Shown one piece after another: positions 59,166 to 64,000 of a stretch of DNA of 64,000 nt. The translations under genes and the position numbers were made by a program. Each line of letters begins with the position of its first letter. Positions within the stretch are counted from its first letter, which is position 1. This DNA is from an uncultured Myxococcaceae bacterium (lineage in GTDB: Bacteria > Myxococcota_A > Polyangia > Polyangiales > Ga0077539), in the NCBI GenBank assembly GCA_945952225.1, contig CAMFHP010000002.1:1-64000 (forward strand). Direction: 5' to 3'. The notes beneath the pieces are model-generated. The model saw only the letters and a program-made list of their open reading frames with translations, did no database searches and was not told the origin of the DNA.

Positions 59166-60194
59166 TCAGCGCGCGGGCGGCGGGGGCGTCTGAAGGGCTT
59201 CGAGTCCGGCGCGGGTCCGCGGGTCGTTGGGATCGAGGGCGCGCGCCCGCTCCAGCGCCTCGCGCGCGGCGTCGCGATCGCCCATGCGGAGCAGCACCAT
59301 CGCGAGGTTGCTCCACGCCGTCACGCTGCGCGGCGCCCGCTCCGTGGCCCGCTGCAACACGAGGCGCGCGTCGGCGAGGCGGTTGGCGTGGGCGAGCGCG
59401 TAGCCCAGGTTCGCAAGCACCACCCCGTTCGTCGGATCGAGCGCCGTGGCCCGCTCGAAGGCCGCCGTCGCCCCGACGAGGTCTCCACCCGCGAGGAGCG
59501 CCGAGCCGAGGTCCGAGTGATGCCTCGCCTCGATGGGCGCGCACTCGATGGCCTGACGAAAGGCCTCCGCGGCGCGTGCGTGGGCTCCGCGGGCGAGGCG
59601 TACGGCGCCGAGGTTGCTCCACGGTTCGGCGTCGCGCGGGGCGAGCTGCGTGGCCTCATCGAGACTGCGCTCGGCATCCTCGAGGCGTCGAAGCGCGACG
59701 AGCACCATGGCCCGGTCGTTCCACGCGGTGGCGTCGCGGGGGCGTGCGGCGGTGGCGAGCGCGAGGGCCTCGGCGGCGTCGTCGAGTTCGTTGCGCGCGA
59801 GCCGTGACCGACCGAGCGTCACCGCGGCGAGCCCGTCGTCGTCGTGCGCGGTGACCCACGGACCGAGCGCGCGCACCACCGCTTCGAGGTCGCGCTGCGC
59901 CGAGGGCGCCATGGCCCGCACGCCGCCCGGTTCGAGCCGCACGGGGAGCGTTGAAAACAGGGCGATCGCGCGCGTCGCGGGCACACCGTCGGCGCGTCGC
60001 AACCGCAAGGGAAGCGCGTCGACGAGGGCCAACGCCTCCGCGCCGCGTCCGCGCTCGACGAGCTCTCTCGCGCGCTGGATGGCCACGGCTGCCGAGGGCG
60101 CGGGCGTCGGGGTGACGATGCGGGGGCGGGGCTGCGCGGCGCCGCAGACGGGCAGCGAGAGCGCGGCGGCGATCACGAGCGCATACGTTCGCAC
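59166..60194 (-). CDS. Exported TPR-repeat protein
   Basis: 342 residues from the GTG at 60194, which begins a signal peptide (VRTYALVIAAALSLPVCGAAQ). The remaining chain is a set of regular 34-residue TPR units: for example RDAEPWSNLGAVRLARGAHA, EARHHSDLGSALLAGGDLVG, NGVVLANLGYALAHANRLAD, and SVTAWSNLAMVLLRMGDRDA. Probably periplasmic or lipid-attached (Cys at 17 is not in a good lipobox). Such proteins mediate protein complexes in the envelope. It lies 40 bp after the GGDEF gene stop in the same orientation. Confidence 0.85.
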   Translation of the reverse strand: MRTYALVIAAALSLPVCGAAQPRPRIVTPTPAPSAAVAIQRARELVERGRGAEALALVDALPLRLRRADGVPATRAIALFSTLPVRLEPGGVRAMAPSAQRDLEAVVRALGPWVTAHDDDGLAAVTLGRSRLARNELDDAAEALALATAARPRDATAWNDRAMVLVALRRLEDAERSLDEATQLAPRDAEPWSNLGAVRLARGAHARAAEAFRQAIECAPIEARHHSDLGSALLAGGDLVGATAAFERATALDPTNGVVLANLGYALAHANRLADARLVLQRATERAPRSVTAWSNLAMVLLRMGDRDAAREALERARALDPNDPRTRAGLEALQTPPPPAR

Positions 60195-60234
60195 GGCGGG
60201 GCGTCTACCACGGGCCCCGGCGCGTCGCACGCGG

Positions 60235-61197
60235 TCAGAACTGCGAGGTGCGGGGCGGGCGCGCGTCGTCGAAGGGCCAGCACACGACGCGGTTTCGACC
60301 GAGCTTCTTGGCCTGGTAGAGCGACGCGTCGGCGTACTCGATCACAACCTGCGCGCTGATCGCGTCGTGGGGGTCGAAGAGGGCCACGCCCACGCTGATC
60401 GTGACGGAAGTGAACCCGCCCGTCAGGAGCTCCACACGCTGCGCCTCGACCGCGCCGCGCACGCGCTCGCCGAGCACCGCGATGGAGCGCAGCGTCTGCT
60501 CGGGGGCCACGGCGATGAGCTCCTCGCCGCCGTAGCGAAAGAGCTGTCCCGAGGTGCCGAGCGCGTTCACCGCGGTCTGCGCCACACGCCGGAGCACCTG
60601 GTCCCCGAAGGCGTGTCCGTGCCGGTCGTTGAAGCGCTTGAAGTGGTCGATGTCGGCGAGCAGCACGCCGTACGCGAGGCCCGTACGCCGCGCGGTCTGG
60701 TGCGCGTGCACGATGACGTCTTCGAAGCTCCGGCGGTTGCCAATCTGGAGCAGCGGGTCCGTCGTGGCGATGCGGGCCAGCTCGCTGTTGGCCTGCGCGA
60801 GCTCGTTGTTCTTGTGGGCGAGCTCGTCCTGCAACGCGAGGTGCCGCGCGGCCACCGTGAGGCGCGCGCGGAGCACTGGCGGATCGAAGGGCTTGGCCAC
60901 GAAGTCGTCGGCGCCCGCTTCGAGGCCCTCGACGATGTGCGACGAGGTGCCGTGCGACGTGAGCAGCATGATGTAGACGTACTCACCGCCGAGGGCGCGG
61001 AGGCGCGTGCAGAGCTCCGGCCCCGCCATGCCGGGCATCTCCCAGTCGGTGAGCACCACGCGGAGCTTCTCGGCGCGCACACGCTCGAGGGCCTCCATCC
61101 CGTTCTCGACCGCCACGACGTCGTAGCCCCATGTCTTGAGCGTGCGGGTCAGGAGCACGCGTGTCGTTCGGTCGTCGTCGACTACCAGCACCTTCAT
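60235..61197 (-). CDS. Response regulator with GGDEF (diguanylate cyclase) domain
   Basis: 320 residues from the ATG at 61197. Receiver domain (1-120; KVLVVDDDR, phospho-accepting Asp51 in VVLTDWEMP, and AKPF), a coiled helix (LQDELAHKNNELAQANSELA), and a GGDEF domain (about 155-315) with DPLLQIGNRRSFE, LLADIDHFKRFNDRHGHAFGD and an intact RYGGEEL active site, so it should make cyclic di-GMP. The RxxD inhibitory site normally five residues before the GGDEF is missing (TSGQLF there), so product inhibition is probably absent. This is the domain order of PleD/WspR-like regulators. No histidine kinase adjacent. Confidence 0.93.
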   Translation of the reverse strand: MKVLVVDDDRTTRVLLTRTLKTWGYDVVAVENGMEALERVRAEKLRVVLTDWEMPGMAGPELCTRLRALGGEYVYIMLLTSHGTSSHIVEGLEAGADDFVAKPFDPPVLRARLTVAARHLALQDELAHKNNELAQANSELARIATTDPLLQIGNRRSFEDVIVHAHQTARRTGLAYGVLLADIDHFKRFNDRHGHAFGDQVLRRVAQTAVNALGTSGQLFRYGGEELIAVAPEQTLRSIAVLGERVRGAVEAQRVELLTGGFTSVTISVGVALFDPHDAISAQVVIEYADASLYQAKKLGRNRVVCWPFDDARPPRTSQF

Positions 61198-61293
61198 TGC
61201 GCGCGCTCCATCGCCGGCCATCTCACCCACTGTATCGGCCACGACACCCGGTTTCTTGAAGGCAATCGTGTCGCCCTTCGCCTGAAATCTGTC

Positions 61294-62082
61294 TCACTTC
61301 GCGCCGCGAGAAAGACGCGGCAGCGCAGCGGTCACCGCGTCGACGGTCTCGCGCACGCCGCGTGTCGTCGTATCGATCACAACCCTCGCTCGCGCGTACT
61401 GCGGCGCCCTCGCTTCGAGCAGCGCGCGGAGCTCTGCCATCGCGTTCGCGCGGTTCGCCATGGGGCGCGCGTCGCCCTGCGCGACGACGCGGTTCCAGTG
61501 CGCTTCGGCGTCGGCCTTGAGCCACACGGTGGCCGTGCGCGCGCGCAGCGTCGCGAAGGTCTCGTTGTCGGTCACCGCGCCGCCGCCCACGGCGATCACC
61601 GCGCCGCGCGCTGTGCTGAGCGTGCGCAGCAGCACCTCGCGCTCCAGCCGTCGGTAGTAGGCCGCGCCGTGCAGTTCGAAGAGCGTCGCGAGGCTCATGC
61701 CCGCGGCCTCTTCGACCTTCGCGTCGAGCTCGACGAACTCCACCCGCCAGCGCTTCGCGAGCGCGCGCCCCACCGTGCTCTTGCCCGCCCCGCGCAGCCC
61801 GAGGAGCGACACCACCCGATCGCCCCCGTCACCCGCGGGCGCCCCCTCGGCCTCATCGAGAAGCCGTGAGCCCGTCGTGCCCAGCGCCCGCGCCACGTCG
61901 TGGAGCCGCGCGACCGAGATGTTCCCGTCACCCGCTTCGAGCTGCGCGAGAAAGCGCTCGCTCACGGCGGCCTCCTCGGCCAGCGCGCGCAAGGTCAGCG
62001 AGCGGGCCTGGCGACGCGCGCGAACGGCCCTCCCCAGCGCTTCGAGGAGGTGCCGATGCCCGGCCTCGCGGTCGTCGTCCAT
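61294..62082 (-). CDS. boxR: BoxR, benzoyl-CoA-responsive transcriptional regulator
   Basis: 262 residues with the distinctive BoxR/BzdR design: an XRE-type helix-turn-helix (about 12-70: TLRALAEEAAVSERFLAQLE) fused to a shikimate-kinase-like domain (about 90-262) with P-loop GLRGAGKSTVG (95-105), ELDAKVEEAAGMSLATLFEL and GGGAVTDNE. The kinase-like part binds benzoyl-CoA and releases DNA. Divergent from boxC with 89 bp between, and a perfect TGCA-N6-TGCA palindrome begins 4 bp before its ATG, consistent with self-repression. TATAGT on the minus strand within that palindrome, 6 nt before the start, suggests a leaderless mRNA. Confidence 0.94.
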   Translation of the reverse strand: MDDDREAGHRHLLEALGRAVRARRQARSLTLRALAEEAAVSERFLAQLEAGDGNISVARLHDVARALGTTGSRLLDEAEGAPAGDGGDRVVSLLGLRGAGKSTVGRALAKRWRVEFVELDAKVEEAAGMSLATLFELHGAAYYRRLEREVLLRTLSTARGAVIAVGGGAVTDNETFATLRARTATVWLKADAEAHWNRVVAQGDARPMANRANAMAELRALLEARAPQYARARVVIDTTTRGVRETVDAVTAALPRLSRGAK

Positions 62083-62085
62083 GGC

Positions 62086-62099
62086 TGCACTATAGTGCA
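62086..62099. promoter_or_regulatory. BoxR operator candidate 1 (TGCA-CTATAG-TGCA)
   Basis: A perfect 14 bp palindrome in the boxR-boxC intergenic region. It contains TATAGT on both strands, so it would overlap the boxR -10. From memory, BzdR/BoxR operators contain TGCA half-sites, but I cannot verify the exact consensus here. Confidence 0.65.
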
Positions 62100-62116
62100 G
62101 ATCCGCGCAGAAAGGT

Positions 62117-62130
62117 CGCAGTATAGTGCT
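62117..62130. promoter_or_regulatory. BoxR operator candidate 2 (CGCA-GTATAG-TGCT)
   Basis: Imperfect repeat of operator 1 with the same N6 spacing, centred 31 bp (about three helical turns) from it. Contains TATAGT at 62122-62127, a good -10 for boxC, 45 nt before the boxC ATG. Binding of a dimer to both boxes could block both promoters. Confidence 0.55.
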
Positions 62131-62171
62131 TGAGCGTGCACGGGGTTCATCGTAGGGTCGCGTTCCGAGCC

Positions 62172-63848
<1,677 letters not shown>

Positions 63849-63953
63849 TCGCCGCGTCTGTCATCGCACGTACGAACCCGCGCGGCGCAGTGACCTCTGC
63901 CCGCGCGACGATGGTCTCTCCACTCGTTCCTCGCACGCCGAAGGAGCTCTGCG

Positions 63954-64000
63954 ATGTCCTCTGTCGTCAACGACACCAAGATCCCGAACAACGTCAATCT
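63954..64000 (+). CDS. boxB: BoxB, benzoyl-CoA 2,3-epoxidase (first codons only)
   Basis: The ATG at 63954 has a strong ribosome site AAGGAG at 63941-63946. The first fifteen residues, MSSVVNDTKIPNNVN, match the characteristic start of BoxB, the diiron oxygenase component of benzoyl-CoA epoxidase. It continues past the window. With boxR and boxC this places the box cluster at the right edge; boxA and a benzoate-CoA ligase are expected beyond. Identification rests on 15 residues plus context. Confidence 0.85.
   Translation, partial: MSSVVNDTKIPNNVN

Overview
The window is very GC-rich (well above 65% by eye), densely coded on both strands, and has no stretch longer than 277 bp without a gene. 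The mglB-mglA polarity pair, Hanks-type kinases with PP2C phosphatases, AgmX-type and Cys-rich lipoproteins, DUF4388 and zinc-ribbon/TPR proteins point to a myxobacterium (Myxococcota), most likely class Polyangia. The phylum is a strong inference; the class is a guess. I see no rRNA, tRNA, insertion sequence, integrase, phage gene or CRISPR array, so this looks like ordinary chromosome.

Layout. 0-4 kb: tail of a surface-type protein, a diverged pyruvate:ferredoxin-oxidoreductase-alpha-like protein, mglB, mglA and a helical-repeat protein. 4-9.7 kb: secreted and unrecognised proteins, then an M18 aminopeptidase translationally coupled to a soluble Ser/Thr kinase. 10.5-16 kb: membrane protein, PP2C phosphatase, and an NtrC-type regulator followed by its membrane histidine kinase. 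16-23 kb: YbjN-like protein, secreted Fam20/four-jointed-like kinase candidate, methyltransferase, selenocysteine-containing SelD coupled to a glycosyltransferase, second PP2C. 23-29 kb: metK, small zinc-finger protein, NeuD-like acyltransferase, YbdK-like ligase, uvrC. 29-37 kb: AgmX-type lipoprotein, AAA+ response regulator lacking GAFTGA, DUF4388/J protein, TauE transporter, hutH, Cys-rich lipoprotein. 37-50.4 kb: two long TPR proteins, then an opposite-strand pair of a 1501-residue kinase/ATPase/TPR protein and a patatin. 50.5-58.3 kb: acetyltransferase, CcmB-like protein, a lipoprotein built like a glucan-water-dikinase core, and a GAF protein carrying the front half of PTS enzyme I without its catalytic histidine or PEP barrel. 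58.3-61.2 kb: third PP2C, TPR protein, GGDEF response regulator. 61.3-64 kb: boxR, divergent boxC and the first codons of boxB, the aerobic benzoyl-CoA (box) pathway, with two TGCA palindromes between boxR and boxC.

The points most worth a second look are: selD, whose active-site codon is TGA so that ordinary gene callers lose its first 29 codons; the 51.8-55.9 kb region, where an exported dikinase-like lipoprotein, a membrane protein and a catalytically blank enzyme-I-like sensor lie side by side and could form an undescribed system; the secreted kinase candidate at 16.5 kb; and the boxR-boxC operator. Non-coding stretches of 240-280 bp at 1453-1697, 22934-23177 and 36925-37201 hold, apart from the metK promoter candidate, nothing I can name. 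Several start codons sit 6-8 nt after a TAnnnT hexamer, suggesting leaderless mRNAs.
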